NCBI GenBank assembly: GCA_963776505.1
Contig: CAVZNH010000050.1
Location: forward strand, 124,001-188,000
Length of the DNA stretch: 64,000 nt
Origin: JAMXLO01 sp963776505
GTDB taxonomy: Bacteria > Pseudomonadota > Alphaproteobacteria > Acetobacterales > Acetobacteraceae
Direction: 5' to 3'
Shown: piece after piece, positions 61,405 to 64,000 of the stretch
Layout: every line of letters begins with the position of its first letter
How positions within the stretch are numbered: position 1 is the first letter of the stretch
Notes under the pieces: model-generated
What the model was told of the DNA's origin: nothing
The model's input: only the letters and a program-made list of their open reading frames with translations
Databases searched by the model: none
Translations under genes and position numbers: made by a program

Positions 61405-63071
61405 ATGGCGGTCAGCGAGGCTGCGGGCGAGGACGTTCGACTACGTCATCGTCGGCAGCGGCGCCGCCGGCTCGGTGCTGGCGCACCGGCTGACCGAGGA
61501 GCCGGGCGCCACGGTCTGCGTGCTGGAGGCCGGCCCGCCGGACCGGCATCCCTACATCCACGTGCCGGCCGGCTTCATCAAGATGCTGTTCAACCCGGAC
61601 TTCACCTGGCAGTTCAAGACCGAGCCGTCCGAGGGCAGCGGCGGCCGGCCGATTCCCACCACGCAGGGCCGCACGCTCGGCGGGTCCAGCTCGATCAACG
61701 GCATGATCTACAACCGCGGCCAGCGCGCCGATCTCGACAGTTGGGCGCAGCGCGGCAATCGCGGCTGGGGCTATGTCGATATGCTGCCCTACTACAAGCG
61801 CACCGAGCGGCGGATCGGCATCGCCGACGACCGCATCCATGGCCGCGAGGGCAACCTGCCGGTCACCGACATCGACTGGATCCATCCGATCTGCGAGGCG
61901 TTCATCGCCGGCGCCGTCGGCATGGGGATCCCGCGCTGCGCCGATTACAACAGCGGCGACCGCCAGGAGGGCGTCGGCTATTTCCAGCGCGCGATCCATC
62001 GCGGCTGGCGGCATTCGGCGGCGCGCGTGTTCCTGCATCCGGCGAAGGCGACCGGCCGGCTGGAGATACGCACCGATGCGCGCGCCGCCGCGGTGCTGTT
62101 CGACGGCAGGCGTGCGGTCGGCGTGCGCTATGTCAACGATCGCGACCGCACCGACGCAGCACGTCGTGCAGGCGCGGCGCGAGGTGATCCTGTGCTGCGG
62201 CACCGCCAACACCGCGAAGCTGCTGCAGATCTCCGGCGTGGGGCCGGCGGCGTTGCTGGAATCGATCGGCGTGCCGGTGGTGCACGAACTGCGCGGCGTC
62301 GGCGAGAACTTCCGCGACCACTACGCGCCGCGGCTGGTCGCGCGGGTGAAGAACAGCACGACGATCAACGAGATGGCGCGCGGCATGGGCCTGGCCGGGC
62401 AGATCATGCGCTGGGCGATGGGCAAGCCAAGCATCCTCGCGCTGAGCCCGTCGCTGGTGCACTGGTTCTGGAAGTCGGACGACAGCATGGACCAGCCCGA
62501 CCTGCAGGGCGTGTTCAGCCCGGCGAGCTACAAGCAGGGCTTTGTCGGCATGCTGGACGACTATCCCGGGATGACCTGCGGCGTCTGGCAGCATCGGCCG
62601 GAGAGCATCGGCTACGTGCGGGCGCGCTCGGCCGATCCGTTCGAGGACCCGATCATCCAGCCGAACTACCTGTCCGATCCGATGGACCGGCGCGTGCTGG
62701 TCGCCGGCATGAAGCTGGCGCGCCGGCTGCTGCACACGCCGGAGCTGGCGCACTATTTCGACGGCGACATGCTGCCCGGGCCGGAGGTGCAGAGCGACGA
62801 CGAGTTCCTGGGCTATGCCCGGCAATATGGGTCGACCGCGTACCATCTGATCGGCACAGCGCGGATGGGACCGGCGACCGATCCGACCGCGGTGGTGGAC
62901 GACCAGTTGCGCGTGCACGGGATGCAGGGGTTGCGCGTGGCGGATGCGTCGATCATGCCGAGCATGCCGTCGGCCAACACCTATGCCACCACGATGATGA
63001 TCGCGGAGAAGGCGTCCGACATGATCCGCGGCCGGCCGCCGCTGGCGCCGGTGGAGGGAGTAGCCGCCTGA
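61405..63071 (+). pseudogene. Second GMC-family oxidoreductase, frame-disrupted
   Basis: Joined length about 555 aa. The start at ATG 61405 (MAVSEAAGED) needs a shift near 61436 to reach DYVIVGSGAAGSVLAHRLTE; a second shift near 62155 leads to VILCCGTANTAKLLQISGVG. GMC signature GRTLGGSSSINGMIYNRGQ and the C-terminal AYHLIGTARMGPA with His and NTYATTMMIAEKASD are clear. It is related to, but not a recent copy of, the GMC protein at 54195. Both shifts lie in conserved coding sequence. Confidence 0.8.
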
Positions 63072-63143
63072 GGTGCCGGATCGCGATCCGCGCCCGATCA
63101 CTGCGTGAGCTGGTTGGCTGCGGTCTCGCCGCCGAGCGGCTGT

Positions 63144-63966
63144 TCAGCGCCACTCGCAGGAGGTGCGCATCAGGCGTCGGAACGGATAGCAGAGCTGACC
63201 GAACAGGTTACTCGGCACCTGGCGGTCGACGATGCCGAAGACGTGGGGGATCTGACCTTTCGGCATATGGAAGGTGCCAAATGCCAGGTCGAGAAATGGA
63301 AAGGTCGGAGCGAAGTTCTTGTCGCCTCCCTGATCGGCATAGGTGTGATGCCAGCGGTGAAAAACCGGGCTCGCCAGGACATAGCGGAACGGGCCGAACG
63401 TCCAGTTCAGGTTCGCATGCACCAGAAGACCGAACAGCGTATTGAACGGCACGAGGATGAAGAATGCCTCGGGACTGAAGCCGACCAGGCTGATGAGCAG
63501 ATTGATCAGGGTGGAATACAGAATGAAGTTGACGGGATGAATGCGCACCGAGGTCAACCAGTCGACCTGCCTCGGGGCATGATGGATGCAATGGAAACGC
63601 CAGAGCGGATTGCGGTGGAACAGCCGATGGCCCCAGGTACTGCACCACGTCCGAGAGGAGCAGGATGATGCCGGCTTGCAGCAGAATGGGCATGGCGGCC
63701 AGGGAACGCGTGGCGGAGGCCGCAATCCGATCGAGGTGCGCGTGGTCCACCGCGTAGCTGCGCGCCACGAACATGACATAGCCGTACAGCAGCGGGCCCA
63801 GGAACCAGTAGCCAAGGTCCGCCTTCATGTCCCTGCGCCAAAATGGCTGCTTTTCTGCTCTGAACAGCCAATGCAGCGGGCCGAACACCGTCAGGCCGAT
63901 GGCAAACCACACCGTCAGGAAGATGAGCGTCGGAACGACACTGGTCAGATACGAAGGATGCTGCAA
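63144..63966 (-). pseudogene. Sterol desaturase/fatty acid hydroxylase family protein, frame-disrupted
   Basis: Two frames join near 63640 to give about 275 aa. At least four membrane segments, and the three His boxes of the di-iron family: HRLFHR, HCIHHAPR and RWHHTYADQGGDKNFAP. First codon is TTG at 63966; the real start could lie beyond the window edge. Integral inner-membrane oxygenase acting on a lipid or hydrocarbon chain. The stop is at 63144, convergent with the GMC gene. Confidence 0.78.
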
Positions 63967-64000
63967 GGACCGGTCCCGTAATGGCGACGACTATCCGGCA

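Noticed and set aside
1..64000. CRISPR arrays, tRNA or rRNA genes
   Set aside because: No regularly spaced direct repeats with unique spacers, and no cloverleaf or rRNA-like conserved stretches were recognised by eye.

Overview
The window is GC-rich DNA from an alphaproteobacterium, most likely Rhodospirillales and plausibly Acetobacteraceae. This rests on gene content rather than any database search: a condensing-type 5-aminolevulinate synthase (hemA), the alphaproteobacterial small proteins DUF1192 and YdcH/DUF465, a DUF1013 cell-cycle regulator, a tkt-gap-pgk cluster, a 2-oxoacid:ferredoxin oxidoreductase module, and many aromatic or heterocycle catabolism families. No rRNA, tRNA, CRISPR array, prophage or intact insertion sequence was seen.

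Layout. 1-3.2 kb: the N-terminus of a HlyD adaptor, an enolase-superfamily enzyme, a VapBC-type toxin-antitoxin pair with a visible operator, and a membrane protein. 3.2-8.3 kb: an ScfR-like regulator divergent from isocitrate lyase aceA, then a glycogen-debranching-type glucosidase. 8.4-10.3 kb: a papain-like cysteine protease carrying five 51-residue tandem repeats, with a partner gene of unknown function. 10.3-18.7 kb: metallophosphoesterase, CPA1 antiporter, and a flavin-oxidoreductase-rich catabolic group (HpaB-type hydroxylase, VOC protein, two LLM oxidoreductases, PanE-like reductase). 18.7-34.4 kb: mostly housekeeping (rRNA methyltransferase, hemA, amidohydrolase, tkt-gap-pgk, purEK, DUF1013 regulator, Hsp20, L31, an OYE-type reductase). 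34.4-38.8 kb: VOC protein, aminotransferase and a two-subunit molybdenum hydroxylase. 38.8-46 kb: a branched-chain-type solute-binding protein and the korAB/GltD-like operon. 46-51.1 kb: a second PIN toxin-antitoxin pair, an acyl-CoA carboxyltransferase, a cobalt-type nitrile hydratase operon, and a convergent cbtBA cobalt transporter. 51.3-54.1 kb: a divergent PEP carboxylase. 54.2-64 kb: GMC oxidoreductases with hydantoinase/oxoprolinase subunits, EthD and cupin-like proteins, and a sterol-desaturase-like protein.

Genes that appear to work together: aceA with its regulator; tkt-gap-pgk in central carbon flow; purE-purK; korA-korB with the GltD-like flavoprotein in 2-oxoacid/ferredoxin electron transfer; nthA-nthB-activator with cbtBA supplying cobalt; and GMC-hyuB-hyuA as a probable oxidise-then-hydrolyse module.

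A strong quality signal runs through the window. About sixteen single-base reading-frame breaks interrupt otherwise well-conserved genes, two of them in each of three genes. They lie in long conserved ORFs whose frames resume cleanly, so residual sequencing or assembly indels are a more economical explanation than true decay. These genes are marked as frame-disrupted.
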